Origin: Komagataeibacter xylinus
GTDB lineage: Bacteria > Pseudomonadota > Alphaproteobacteria > Acetobacterales > Acetobacteraceae
Length of the DNA stretch: 64,000 bases
Direction: 5' to 3'
Assembly (NCBI RefSeq): GCF_004302915.1
Contig: NZ_QQBI01000004.1
Span: 62,001-126,000, forward strand
Positions within the stretch are counted from its first letter, which is position 1, and each line of letters opens with the position of its first letter. The position numbers and the translations under genes are program-made. Positions 27,526 through 36,679 of the stretch are shown here, one piece after another. The notes beneath the pieces are model-generated. The model worked only from the letters and a program-made list of their open reading frames with translations, ran no database searches and was not told where the DNA came from.

Positions 27526-29370
27526 GTGCCCGTTACCGACCTGACATCGCCCGCCCCTGCCACACAACTGGCAAAAAACGGGGCAACGCCCGCCGTGCTG
27601 GGGGTCACCCGCAGCGTGACAGGGCGGCGATGGACATGGCGCGCGGGCAGCCAGGCCAGCCATGCCGACCGCATGGGCATGGCCATTGCCCAGCAGACCG
27701 GCCTGCCCGAGATCGTGGGCCGCATGCTGGCGCTGCGCCATATCAGCCCCGAACAGGTGGCGGACTACCTCAGGCCCGCCATGGGCCAGATGCTGCCCGA
27801 CCCCTCGACGCTGGTGGACATGGACGTGGCCGCCGGGCGGATGGCGTGCGCCATCCGCAATGGCGAGACCGTCGGGCTGTTTGGCGATTACGACGTGGAT
27901 GGCGCGTGCTCGACCGCACTCCTGACCACATTCCTGCGCACGCAGGGCTGCACGGTGCTCACCCACATCCCCGACCGCATGACGGAGGGGTACGGCCCCA
28001 ACATCCCCGCCATCGAAGCCATGCAGGAGCAGGGTGCAAGCCTGATCATCTGCCTCGACTGCGGCACGGCGGCGGTCGATGTGCTCGAGCATGTCAGCCA
28101 GCGCTGCGATGTGATCGTGCTCGACCACCACCAGGTGCAGGGCGCGCTGCCCCGCGTGCTGGCCACGGTCAACCCCAACCGGCCTGACTGCCCCTCCGGC
28201 CTGCGCAACATCTGCGCCGCAGCGGTGACCTTCCTGGCCGCAGGGGCCACCACGCGCCTGCTCCGCAGCGAAGGGTGGTTTGGCACCCATCCCGACCCGC
28301 AGCTCAAGCACAGCCTCGACCTGGTGGCGCTGGCCACCGTGTGCGACGTGATGCCGCTGACCGGGCTGAACCGCGCCTTCGTGATTCATGGGCTGAACAT
28401 CATGGCGCAGCGCGGGCGCACGGGGCTTGCCGCCCTGCTGGAGGCCGCGGGCGCGCGTGACCCGCTCTCCGCCTTTACCTGCGGGTTTGCGCTGGGGCCA
28501 CGCATCAATGCCGGGGGGCGCATTGCCGATTCCGGGCTGGGGCTGCGCCTGCTGCTGTCAGATGATGCGGCCGAGGCACAGGCGCTGGCCGACAAGCTCA
28601 ATTCCGTCAACCACAACCGCCAGAGCGTGGAGGCGGGCATTCTGGACCGCGCCATGGAACTCGCCGCCGCCCAGCGCGAACAGGGCCATGCCGTGCTGGT
28701 GCTGAGCGGGCGCGACTGGCATCCCGGCGTGGTGGGCATCGTGGCCGGGCGCATAAAGGAAAAATTCAACCGCCCCGTGCTGGTGGGCGCGGAACTTGAT
28801 GATGGCAGCGTGAAAGGCTCGGCCCGCTCCGTGCCGGGGCAGGATCTGGGCGGCGCCATCATTGCCGCGCGCCAGGCAGGGCTGCTGACATCGGGCGGCG
28901 GCCACGCCATGGCGGCGGGCTTTGGCCTGCCCGCCGAAGGGGTTCCCGCACTGCACGACTTTCTCGACCGGTACCTGGCCTCCGCCGCCGACCTGCCCGA
29001 TGCGGTCGACCTGACCATCGATGCCGTGGTGAACGTAGCCGCAGCCGACGTGGCGCTTGCAACCGACATGGACCGCCTCGCCCCCTTTGGCGCGGGCAAT
29101 GACGAGCCGCTCATCGCCCTGCCCCGCGTGCGCGTGGCCTATGCCGAGCGGATCGGGCGCGAGGGCAACACCCTGCGCCTGACACTCCAGGGTGAAGGCC
29201 GGGGCCCACGGCTCAAGGCGCTGGTATTCCGCGCCAATGAAAGCCCGATCGCCCCGGTGCTGGAAGATCGTGACGCACCCCCGCTACACCTTGCGGGCTG
29301 GCTGCGGGCCGAGAGCTGGAACGGGCGGACATCGGCCACGTTCTTCATCCGCGACGTGGCGATCGCTTAA
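27526..29370 (+). CDS. recJ: Single-stranded-DNA-specific exonuclease RecJ
   Basis: A 614-residue 5'-3' single-strand exonuclease for recombination and mismatch repair. The DHH-family motifs are present: GLFGDYDVDGACS, LIICLDCGT, VIVLDHHQVQG and, in the DHHA1 part, TSGGGHAMAAGFGL. The C-terminal OB-like domain follows. The start is GTG 27526, supported by AAGGA seven bases upstream. It closes the aminotransferase-hom-recJ string; tRNA-Glu begins 73 bases later. Confidence 0.95.
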   Translation: MPVTDLTSPAPATQLAKNGATPAVLGVTRSVTGRRWTWRAGSQASHADRMGMAIAQQTGLPEIVGRMLALRHISPEQVADYLRPAMGQMLPDPSTLVDMDVAAGRMACAIRNGETVGLFGDYDVDGACSTALLTTFLRTQGCTVLTHIPDRMTEGYGPNIPAIEAMQEQGASLIICLDCGTAAVDVLEHVSQRCDVIVLDHHQVQGALPRVLATVNPNRPDCPSGLRNICAAAVTFLAAGATTRLLRSEGWFGTHPDPQLKHSLDLVALATVCDVMPLTGLNRAFVIHGLNIMAQRGRTGLAALLEAAGARDPLSAFTCGFALGPRINAGGRIADSGLGLRLLLSDDAAEAQALADKLNSVNHNRQSVEAGILDRAMELAAAQREQGHAVLVLSGRDWHPGVVGIVAGRIKEKFNRPVLVGAELDDGSVKGSARSVPGQDLGGAIIAARQAGLLTSGGGHAMAAGFGLPAEGVPALHDFLDRYLASAADLPDAVDLTIDAVVNVAAADVALATDMDRLAPFGAGNDEPLIALPRVRVAYAERIGREGNTLRLTLQGEGRGPRLKALVFRANESPIAPVLEDRDAPPLHLAGWLRAESWNGRTSATFFIRDVAIA

Positions 29371-29443
29371 TAATTTCAGTCTTTTTTGCATCAGGGGGGT
29401 TGACCCGCACCCCGTGGCGGGATAGTTACCGCTCACGCCTTTA

Positions 29444-29519
29444 GTCCCGTTCGTCTAGAGGCCTAGGACACCGCCCTTTCACGGCGGCAACACGGGTTCG
29501 AATCCCGTACGGGACGCCA
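29444..29519 (+). tRNA. tRNA-Glu (anticodon TTC)
   Basis: The acceptor GTCCCGT pairs with ACGGGAC; the anticodon stem is CCGCC/GGCGG with loop CTTTCAC (anticodon TTC); the T arm is CGGGT-TCGAAT-CCCG-like; discriminator G and CCA are encoded. 76 nt. tRNA-Glu genes are frequent integration sites and an accessory-looking pair lies just downstream. Confidence 0.96.
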
Positions 29520-29908
29520 GCTACTTTACCGCAATTTACTGCGGGTCTTGGCTGATTACAGGCACTTTCCTGATTTCCAGTTTGTTGGGCCCTGAGCCAA
29601 TTCTGAACCGGACGGGTTTCCGTCAGGCAGGAATGGCGCGGTGATATCAGGGTTTCGCATGCGCGAATCACAGAAAACAAATATTGATACCGCCACGGGC
29701 AGGCCGCTGCCCAAGGGTGTGTGGCATCGTGGCCCATCGCCATGATGCCTGATGGCGTAACCAGACACACTCAGGACCGCATCAGAACAATCAGGATGAT
29801 GACCGTCACCTTGCGTGGCGGTTACTGGCCGGGCAAAACTGGCCCAATGCGCTGGCCCCATCATCAACCCTGCACTGTCCGGCCCTCTTCCCTGTCTGGT
29901 TGCGCAGC
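29520..29908. other. 389-bp non-coding stretch after tRNA-Glu
   Basis: I see no gene here. A small hairpin (ACCGCA/TGCGGGT) sits just after the tRNA and may end it. I looked for a repeat of the tRNA 3' end that would mark an integration boundary and did not find one in the next 2.2 kb by eye. Confidence 0.4.
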
Positions 29909-30913
29909 ATGACCCCTTTTCTATCAGATCGCCCGAAACCGGATACATCATGGCGTGCGGTCGTGCTGTTCGGGCGCAATGTCGCGTCCTATAAATTCGC
30001 GCTCGCGCAAAGCCTGCTGGAAATGGCGGAGCGGCCTACGACCAGAGTCCTGCTGAGTGATCTGGCGGAACCGTTTTCGCGGCATCTGTGCCAGCACCTG
30101 GCCCGTGTGGACCGGCAGGGCACATCGCGATCCAGTCGGTTTCTCGATACCTGCCGCGCATTCAACCGCGACGAAATTACCGCAACGCAACTGCGCGATG
30201 CCACGACCAAGCTGGGGTTTGTCAACGTGATCGATGCCTTCCACATGGTCGGCAAGGGTCCGGTGCCGCACCGCTTTTTCATGGATGAACGCACACTCGG
30301 CGGCCCGCCTGCCATCCGCCTGACGGATGAACTCTATGAATTGCGCGAACGGTTCCGGGCCAATGATCTGGCGGAAGAGACGGAAGCCCGGTGGCGACTG
30401 GTGGAAGGCGCATGGCAGTACGACCTGCCGCGCGCCAATGTGGCCGTGCAACTGGACAGCGAAACGCAGGAACTGTTTGTACAGAAAGTGCGGCGGGTCT
30501 CGCTCAGCCGCGTCCGCCCATCGCTGAATGGCTACCAGAAAGGCCACTGTTTCTATTGCGGGTGCGACATGCCACTGGCGACAGCGGACGTGGACCATTT
30601 CTTTCCGTGGATGCTGCGGGAACGCGGCCTGATGCCGGATGCTGACGGGATATGGAATCTTGTCCTGGCCTGCCGGGGCTGCAACCGGGGCGAAGGCGGC
30701 AAGTTTGCCAGCGTGCCATCCGACAGGCTTGTCGCGCGGCTGCACGCCCGCAATTCATGGCTGGTCGAAAGCCATCACCCGCTGCGTGAAACCATCATGC
30801 TGCAGACAGGCCAGAGCGAGGAGGCCCGGCGCAGCTTCCTGCGCTCCCGGCAACAGATCGCCCGTGACGCCCTGATCCATACATGGGAACCAGCCGAGAA
30901 ACATCATGACTGA
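29909..30913 (+). CDS. HNH endonuclease-domain protein
   Basis: A 334-residue protein with a C-terminal HNH nuclease fold (about residues 210-275): the zinc knuckle HCFYC, the catalytic ADVDHFFPW, then LVLACRGCNRGEGGKF with the second Cys pair. The N-terminal two-thirds is helical and unfamiliar and may recognise the target or a partner. It starts at ATG 29909; a TTG nine bases upstream in frame is possible. Its last codons overlap the start of a small SAM methyltransferase by eight bases, so the two are made together. The pair sits just after tRNA-Glu, in a position often used by mobile DNA. A restriction- or defence-like role is plausible but unproven. Confidence 0.8.
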   Translation: MTPFLSDRPKPDTSWRAVVLFGRNVASYKFALAQSLLEMAERPTTRVLLSDLAEPFSRHLCQHLARVDRQGTSRSSRFLDTCRAFNRDEITATQLRDATTKLGFVNVIDAFHMVGKGPVPHRFFMDERTLGGPPAIRLTDELYELRERFRANDLAEETEARWRLVEGAWQYDLPRANVAVQLDSETQELFVQKVRRVSLSRVRPSLNGYQKGHCFYCGCDMPLATADVDHFFPWMLRERGLMPDADGIWNLVLACRGCNRGEGGKFASVPSDRLVARLHARNSWLVESHHPLRETIMLQTGQSEEARRSFLRSRQQIARDALIHTWEPAEKHHD

Positions 30914-31508
30914 GGTTCCCGATACGCTGGCATGGTATGATCAAAACGCCAGCCGTTTTGAGGCGCGTACCGCCAGCGTGGACATGAAGGCGATTCATGG
31001 GCTTTTCCTGCTCAATATTTCCCCCGGCGGACATATTCTGGACGCCGGTTGCGGAGTGGGGCGCGATGCCTTGGCCTTTGCCCGTGCCGGGCATCGCGTT
31101 ACCGCCATGGATGGCAGCGCCGCCATGGTCAGGCTGGCACGTAAAAGAACAGCGGGACATCCGGTTTCGGTGCATCACATGACGTTTGCGGAACTGGACT
31201 GGACCAACCGGTTCGATGGTTTCTGGGCCTGTGCCGCTCTCCTGCATCTGCCCCCGACAGAAATCGAAACGGCTCTGACAAGACTGGCACAGGCATTGAA
31301 ACCCTCAGGGACGGGTTATGCCTCGTTCAAGGCAGGAACAGGTGGAAGGGTTGAAAACGGTCGTTATTTTTTTGATATGACCGAAGAGAAACTGCAAAAT
31401 ACGATCAGGAACACCCCATTGAGGCTACGGCTCTGTTCCATCACGACAGACCAGGCGGGAGATCGGCCATCAGTAACGTGGCTGAATGCGGTTTTTGACC
31501 TGAAGTGA
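30906..31508 (+). CDS. Small class I SAM-dependent methyltransferase
   Basis: A 200-residue Rossmann methyltransferase. Motif I is ILDAGCGVGRDALAFARAG (near residue 43), with the acidic ribose-binding residue in VTAMDGSAAMVRLA and the post-core strand GFWACAALLHLPP. It lacks the NPPY, DPPY or PCQ motifs of DNA methylases, so it more likely acts on a small molecule, RNA or protein. ATG 30906 overlaps the end of the HNH gene by eight bases. There is no strong terminator immediately after it. Function with the HNH protein is unknown. Confidence 0.82.
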   Translation: MTEVPDTLAWYDQNASRFEARTASVDMKAIHGLFLLNISPGGHILDAGCGVGRDALAFARAGHRVTAMDGSAAMVRLARKRTAGHPVSVHHMTFAELDWTNRFDGFWACAALLHLPPTEIETALTRLAQALKPSGTGYASFKAGTGGRVENGRYFFDMTEEKLQNTIRNTPLRLRLCSITTDQAGDRPSVTWLNAVFDLK

Positions 31509-31755
31509 AGACTGGCCGCGTTCATGCCCTCCCGCTTTCATGAACTCTTCCCGTTCCAGACATGAACAGCCTCGTATTGCGTGCATGATGATTGGCGGAT
31601 GGCTGGTTTGCGGCCGACAAGCGGCATTCGGAAACTTCTGTTTTCCATCGCGTTTCACACCCCGCCCGCATGGCTGGCAGGCCCTGCATCACCTTTCCAC
31701 CATCATGGTGAAGTATGGCATACTCCGTCCTGCTACCGAGGGAGGTAACAGGCTT

Positions 31756-32085
31756 ATGGAACCGTGGAATTCATTCACGCTGTTTGGAAAATCCGGCACG
31801 CTCTACCAGTTTCATCGCGTGCCCTCGCCCCTGCCGGACCAGGCGGGCGTGTTTCTGCTCACCACCGTCATGGGGTCAACGGCCAAGGGTGGGTCGTGGC
31901 AGTTTGTCGAACCCGAAATCGGCACGGTCACATCCCTTTCGCGCCAGTGGGAGAGCGTGGTCAAACCCGCGCGCGAGGCGAAAGCGGAAAGCGATGACGT
32001 TCTTGTCTGCTTTCCTGAAAGTGGCGACGTGCAGGATGCCTTTGCCGACCTGATCGAAGGGGGTGCTACGCGCCTGCCCGGCTGA
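31756..32085 (+). CDS. Small hypothetical protein
   Basis: A 109-residue cytoplasmic protein beginning MEPWNSFTLFGKSGTLYQFHR, with a mixed alpha/beta composition and an acidic C-terminal half. A strong GGAGG at 31741-31745 upstream of ATG 31756 fixes the start, although the frame is open further upstream. I do not recognise the family. It lies between the methyltransferase and the secreted amidohydrolase and is probably its own unit. Confidence 0.6.
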   Translation: MEPWNSFTLFGKSGTLYQFHRVPSPLPDQAGVFLLTTVMGSTAKGGSWQFVEPEIGTVTSLSRQWESVVKPAREAKAESDDVLVCFPESGDVQDAFADLIEGGATRLPG

Positions 32086-32172
32086 ACCGCCTGACCGGCA
32101 CGGACGTGAATGGACGCAGCCCCGCCCGATGGTCAACACTGCATCATTGCCCGTGCCTGATGGAGGTTCTGC

Positions 32173-33570
32173 ATGCCCCGAATCCGCCCTGCCCTGATGG
32201 CCGCCCTGGCCAGCCTGCCCACCCTGTGCGGCACCGCCCATGCCCAGGCGGCAAAACCCGTGCTGCTGCGCCATGCCACCGTCATTGACGGCACGGGCCA
32301 GCCTGCGCAGCCCGATACGGATATCCTGATCGAAAACGGGCATATCGCCGCCACGGGGCATGGGCTAAAGCCGCCCGCCCGGACCCACGTGCTTGACCTG
32401 TCGGGCGCAAGCGTGCTGCCGGGGCTGATTTCGGACCACAGCCATGTGGGTCAGGTCAGCGGCACCCATAACGGGGCGGAAAACTACAACCGCGCCAATA
32501 TCCTCTCCGAACTTGCGCAGTATGAACGGTACGGCGTGACGACGGTGGTCGCACTCGGGCTGAACCGCTCGCCGCTGTTCGATGACCTGCGCCGCGAACA
32601 GCATGCAGGCCTCAACCCCGGTGCCGACCTGTTTGGCGTGGATCAGGGCATTGGCGCCCCTGATGGCGTGCCGCCTGAAAACATGTTCCATATCGGCCCC
32701 GACCAGGTCTTTCGCCCCACCACGCCTGCCGAGACGCGCGCCGCCGTCAACCGCATGGTTGATGAAGGCACGGACCTGATCAAGCTTTGGGTGGATGATT
32801 TCCGCAACGGCGTGCCCGGCGCGCGCCCCCTGCCCAAGATGCGGCCCGCGATCTACCGCGCCGCCATTGCGCAGGCCCATGCGCGGGGCAAGCGGGTTGC
32901 GGCCCATATTCATGACCTGGCCGATGCCCGCGCGCTGGTGGCGGCGGGCGTGGACATTCTGGCCCATGGCGTGCGCGACCGGCCCCTAGACCCGGCACTG
33001 ATCAATGCTATGCACGCGCAGGGCACGGGCTATATCGCCACGCTCTCGCTTGACGAGGCCGGTTACATCTTTGCCGAGCACCCGGAATGGCTGGATGACC
33101 CCTTCCTGTCCTTCGGCCTCTCGCCCGCGCTGCGCCAGCAATTTGCCGACCCCGCCTGGCGGGCCAGAACGCTGACCGCCCCGCTGAGTGCCGCCGCCCA
33201 CCGGGCGCTGGCCATGAACATGCAAAACCTGATGGCGGTGTACCGCGCGGGCATTGCCACAGGCTTCGGCACGGATTCAGGGGCCACGCCGGTACGCATT
33301 CCCGGCTTTGCGGAACATCGGGAAGTGCGCCTGTCCATCATGGCGGGGCTGACACCGCTCCAGGCCATTACGCTGGCCACGGGCGATGCCGCACACCTCA
33401 TGCACCTGAGCGACCGGGGCACCATAGCCCCCGGCCAGTGGGCCGACCTGCTGGTGGTGCAGGGCAACCCCACGGTGGAGCCTGCCGCGCTGGACCGGAT
33501 CCGGCAGGTCTGGCATCGTGGCCAGCCAGTTACAGGCCCACTGCCCGGCCAGCCCCTTCCCCCCAAATGA
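32173..33570 (+). CDS. Secreted amidohydrolase (imidazolonepropionase/prolidase-like)
   Basis: A 465-residue metal-dependent hydrolase with a signal peptide (MPRIRPALMAALASLPTLCG then TAHAQA) that should place it in the periplasm. The N-terminal metal motif is LISDHSHVGQ (His-x-His), followed by the DLIKLWVDDF carbamylated-Lys segment, metal histidines in VAAHIHD and DILAHGV, and the late Asp in ATGFGTDSGATP. The C-terminal beta sandwich ends with GQWADLLVV. Members cleave peptides or cyclic amides; the substrate is unknown. The lipoprotein gene at 33585 follows closely and may be in the same transcript. Confidence 0.83.
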   Translation: MPRIRPALMAALASLPTLCGTAHAQAAKPVLLRHATVIDGTGQPAQPDTDILIENGHIAATGHGLKPPARTHVLDLSGASVLPGLISDHSHVGQVSGTHNGAENYNRANILSELAQYERYGVTTVVALGLNRSPLFDDLRREQHAGLNPGADLFGVDQGIGAPDGVPPENMFHIGPDQVFRPTTPAETRAAVNRMVDEGTDLIKLWVDDFRNGVPGARPLPKMRPAIYRAAIAQAHARGKRVAAHIHDLADARALVAAGVDILAHGVRDRPLDPALINAMHAQGTGYIATLSLDEAGYIFAEHPEWLDDPFLSFGLSPALRQQFADPAWRARTLTAPLSAAAHRALAMNMQNLMAVYRAGIATGFGTDSGATPVRIPGFAEHREVRLSIMAGLTPLQAITLATGDAAHLMHLSDRGTIAPGQWADLLVVQGNPTVEPAALDRIRQVWHRGQPVTGPLPGQPLPPK

Positions 33571-33584
33571 CAGGACCCCGCTTC

Positions 33585-33836
33585 ATGCCCGCACGCAAGA
33601 CCGCCCTGCGCCTGAGCCTGCTCCTGTCGCTGCTGGGGGCCCTGGGCGCCTGCGCGGGGCCTCAGGGCCCCCAGCTTTCCGGCCCGGATGGCCCGATGAT
33701 TGCGAATAATGACTGGAATGAACATGATTACGGCATGGGATATTATTCCGGCCCGTATAATAATGGCTTCGAGGCTGAAGGGCTGGACGGGGGACCGCCT
33801 GACTACATGGGAGATGCATTCTTTGGTGGCCCTTAA
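33585..33836 (+). CDS. Small lipoprotein
   Basis: An 83-residue protein with a lipoprotein signal (LRLSLLLSLLGALGAC, lipid on Cys23) and a Gly/Asp/Tyr/Asn-rich mature part (EHDYGMGYYSGPYNNGF) that looks disordered. ATG 33585 gives a compact signal; ATG 33567, overlapping the amidohydrolase stop, is an alternative and suggests coupling. A decayed copy of the two-hairpin repeat follows 15 bases after the stop. Function unknown. Confidence 0.62.
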   Translation: MPARKTALRLSLLLSLLGALGACAGPQGPQLSGPDGPMIANNDWNEHDYGMGYYSGPYNNGFEAEGLDGGPPDYMGDAFFGGP

Positions 33837-33850
33837 ACATAATAAAGGCT

Positions 33851-33909
33851 TCCAGCTTCCGCCTTTTTTTAAAAAAGCAGTACTCTTCAAAACTTTCTTA
33901 AAAATCCAA
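33851..33909 (+). repeat. Two-hairpin intergenic repeat, decayed copy (C)
   Basis: Contains TTCCGCCTTTTTTT and CTTCAAAACTTTCTTAAAAA, a degraded version of the pattern seen best at 42791-42890, in the same orientation relative to the upstream gene (+). The hairpins are partly lost. Confidence 0.55.
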
Positions 33910-34048
33910 GGCTGACATAAGGCGAGGAATTCAGGGGAGAGCCCCAGACGGGAAATCAGTTCCTCAATATTTTTTTGCCTTTACAGCATATCACTGCAAT
34001 GATATTGGACATAAAGTAACATAACGATACATTTTTCCTAAGGTTTAT

Positions 34049-35074
34049 ATGCGGTTTTTTGTAACAGGGGGAGCTGGCTATATCGGGAGTCATATTGTCC
34101 TGCTACTGCTGGACTTGGGACATGACGTTGTAGTACTCGACAATCTCAGTAACGGACACAGGCAGGCCGTGCCTGCGGCCGCAACGTTTATTTTGGGCGA
34201 TGTTTCCGACGTAAGCCTGATCGATGACGTGCTGAGTGATGGCCCCTGGGATGCCATTATGCATTTTGCCGCAAAGTCTATCGTTGCGGAAAGCATGATT
34301 GAACCTTTTTCCTACCTGCAACAGAATTTCTCGGACAGTCTCTCTCTTATCGATCTGGCAGTCCGCCATAAAGTGCCCGCTTTCATTTTCTCTTCAACAG
34401 CGGCACTCTTCGATAACAAAGACGGTTCAATTATTACCGAAGATTATCCTATCATGCCCTGCTCTCCCTACGGGGAAAGCAAATTCATGACCGAGCGCGC
34501 CCTTTACTGGGCAGAGCGCGTGCATGGGCTGCGTAGCGCCTGCCTGCGTTATTTTAATGCTGCGGGAGCCGACCCAAAAGGCCGCGCGGGAGAAGATCAT
34601 CGCCCGGAAACGCATCTCATTCCCCTGGCCATAGAAGTCGCGCTGGGCAAACGGCCCTATCTGGAACTTTTTGGCAATGATTACGATACACCTGACGGGA
34701 GCTGTATTCGTGATTATGTGCACGTAACCGACCTTGCACAAGCCCATCTTGCCGCCCTGGGCACGATTGGCCAGGAAAGTATGGTCTATAATATCGGGAA
34801 TGGGAAAGGATATTCCAATCTCGAGGTCGTCCAGAGCGTCGAACGCGTTTCCGGGCGGCGGTTAGACTGGCGCTGGGCCCCCCGTCGGGAAGGTGACCCT
34901 GCTATTCTGGTCGCCAGTTCGGATCTTCTTCGCAAAAAAACGGGATGGAAAAGCGAATTCCACGATCTCGATACCATTGTTGAAACTGCATTTGACTGGT
35001 TCGAGAAGCATCCCAATGGTTATGATTCATTCCCTTTTCATAATCCCCACAGCCGTTCTTTTGCTCTCTCGTAA
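34049..35074 (+). CDS. galE: UDP-glucose 4-epimerase
   Basis: A 341-residue short-chain epimerase interconverting UDP-glucose and UDP-galactose for glycan synthesis. The NAD motif FVTGGAGYIGSH, catalytic Ser in FIFSSTAALF and the Tyr-x3-Lys pair in SPYGESKFMTERAL are present, as is RYFNAAGADPKG. It begins an AT-rich stretch, unlike the GC-rich genes around it, consistent with transfer. The next gene follows after 86 bases on the same strand. Confidence 0.94.
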   Translation: MRFFVTGGAGYIGSHIVLLLLDLGHDVVVLDNLSNGHRQAVPAAATFILGDVSDVSLIDDVLSDGPWDAIMHFAAKSIVAESMIEPFSYLQQNFSDSLSLIDLAVRHKVPAFIFSSTAALFDNKDGSIITEDYPIMPCSPYGESKFMTERALYWAERVHGLRSACLRYFNAAGADPKGRAGEDHRPETHLIPLAIEVALGKRPYLELFGNDYDTPDGSCIRDYVHVTDLAQAHLAALGTIGQESMVYNIGNGKGYSNLEVVQSVERVSGRRLDWRWAPRREGDPAILVASSDLLRKKTGWKSEFHDLDTIVETAFDWFEKHPNGYDSFPFHNPHSRSFALS

Positions 35075-35160
35075 GAGGTTACGTCACACTTACATTTGTT
35101 GATGTAACGCTATGAGATTCATGATTTCTGTATAATAAGAAGTAAAAAGATGAGGGAATT

Positions 35161-36288
35161 ATGGATTATAATAAATTAAAAAGCAACATAGAGAGCAATA
35201 ATTTATACTTCTTTGTTTTTATTTGTGCTTTATGCTGCCTTAACTTTGGGCTACTGGTTTTACTGGCACATCACCGTTCGATAACAGATGCAACCTGTCA
35301 ATGGGACTGCTTCTGGTATACGGATATCGTTAAAAATGGCTATGCCACGCAGCCATTTTGGTACGATCAAAGTCGACTTGCCGAGGGCAACTGGGCCTTT
35401 TTCCCGCTTTATCCTGCCATTGCCTATGCCTTTCATAGTGCTTTAAGCATCCCCCCTCTGGCAGCAGAACTGCTGGTCAATGTAATACTATGGCCAATAC
35501 TGATATATCTGTGCCATATGCACCTGCGTGATCGATCCATCACGCTAGATAGAATAAAATTTGCCATATTTTTTGTTATTTTCCCCTTTAATTTGTGGTA
35601 CACGTCCGAATATTCAGAAGGCGTATATGGCACGCTGCTGATATTGATACTGATACTCCTGCAAAAAAATTATCTTAAATGGGCTGCTTTTTTCTGTTTC
35701 CTTATTGGCCTATCCAGGCCGACAGGATTTATATCGGTTGCCTTTATAGCAGCATGGCTGTTTTTCATTAAAACTTACGTAAAAAACCAATCCCTATCCT
35801 GGAAAAACGTATTCATCCGTCTACAGGAAAGTACCCTGCTGGTTTCAGCGGCGGGTGCCGGTCTTTCACTCTATGTCCTGTATCTTTTTCATCTTACGGG
35901 AGATGGGTTTGCATTCTCTCATGTAGAGGTTGCCTGGTTCAGAAAATTTGATTGGCTTCCCGTACAGTTTGTGCACGCTCTGAAAGAGAAGAACCAAAGG
36001 TCATTTGTTGTTTTTTCTATTTTTGTTATGTACGTTCTTTATAAAATGTACAAAAAGAAGTGGTATTTTGAAGCTTCCTTTATGACTTTTATCGCGTTCA
36101 TCGCAGCATCGACCGGGTTGCAGTCTATTGAAAGATATGCACTGTCGAACCCTCTGGTGATGGAATTTCTTGCGCTATCAACTCTTTCTCAGCCACCAGC
36201 CCGACAGAAAAAAATATTAGCACTTCTGTTGGTTCTACATATCGTTGCAATAAAAATATGGTTCCATGGGAAGATATGGTTCGTTTAA
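35161..36288 (+). CDS. PIG-V/GPI18-like multi-pass membrane mannosyltransferase-family protein
   Basis: A 375-residue inner-membrane protein with about eight to ten hydrophobic helices. The first loop carries CQWDCFWYTDIVKNGY and the next NWAFFPLYPAIAYAF, matching the Trp-Asp...Tyr and FFPLYP pattern of the PIG-V (GT76) polyprenyl-phosphate-sugar glycosyltransferases. The Asp in WDC is the likely catalytic base. It should move a sugar from a polyprenyl-phosphate donor at the periplasmic face. Base and codon use are strikingly AT-rich compared with housekeeping genes here, supporting horizontal origin. It is followed with no gap by a 58-residue gene. Confidence 0.72.
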   Translation: MDYNKLKSNIESNNLYFFVFICALCCLNFGLLVLLAHHRSITDATCQWDCFWYTDIVKNGYATQPFWYDQSRLAEGNWAFFPLYPAIAYAFHSALSIPPLAAELLVNVILWPILIYLCHMHLRDRSITLDRIKFAIFFVIFPFNLWYTSEYSEGVYGTLLILILILLQKNYLKWAAFFCFLIGLSRPTGFISVAFIAAWLFFIKTYVKNQSLSWKNVFIRLQESTLLVSAAGAGLSLYVLYLFHLTGDGFAFSHVEVAWFRKFDWLPVQFVHALKEKNQRSFVVFSIFVMYVLYKMYKKKWYFEASFMTFIAFIAASTGLQSIERYALSNPLVMEFLALSTLSQPPARQKKILALLLVLHIVAIKIWFHGKIWFV

Positions 36289-36465
36289 ATGAAAAAATAT
36301 ACCTATATATCGATCATACTCTTGGTTTTTGACGTAATTTCCTTCTGGGTGGGTATACACCCTCATGTCACTCCGGAGTACCGACATTACTTTATTGATC
36401 ATTCGATGAGCCGGGATACATATTTAAAGATCTCCATCCAGAATGACAAAGAACACAATAAATAG
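36289..36465 (+). CDS. 58-residue single-helix membrane protein
   Basis: A short gene whose ATG 36289 follows directly on the TAA of the PIG-V-like gene, indicating translational coupling. The product starts MKKYTYISIILLVFDVISFW, one hydrophobic helix after a basic start, followed by a short polar tail rich in His, Asp and Lys. It could be an accessory subunit of the membrane transferase upstream. A strong terminator lies 11 bases after its stop, marking the end of the transcript. No family recognised. Confidence 0.6.
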   Translation: MKKYTYISIILLVFDVISFWVGIHPHVTPEYRHYFIDHSMSRDTYLKISIQNDKEHNK

Positions 36466-36476
36466 TTTGAAAATTT

Positions 36477-36520
36477 CAGAGGGTGTCCATTGAAAAATGG
36501 ACACCCTCTGAAACTTTTTT
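36477..36520 (+). terminator. Strong intrinsic terminator with GAAA tetraloop
   Basis: CAGAGGGTGTCCATT and AATGGACACCCTCTG form a perfect 15-pair stem closed by a GAAA tetraloop, followed by ACTTTTTT on the + strand. It ends the galE-PIG-V-like transcript; an A-rich flank means it may also act on minus-strand transcription. Confidence 0.92.
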
Positions 36521-36679
36521 GCATCTGTTGGCCTGCCCCAGTGCTGATCACACCGACACACGGCAGAAAAAGGGTAAGGCCGCAATAGGGGGCAATTTTG
36601 ACATGGCACCCTACCCACCGCACCAGACCCCACCATGCCCGGAAGCCGGACATGGGGCATTTCTTCCCCGATAGCGTAG

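Noticed and set aside
29520-31755. Integrated element bounded by a repeat of the tRNA-Glu 3' end
   Set aside because: I found no second copy of the tRNA end and no integrase gene, so there is no direct evidence for an integration boundary.
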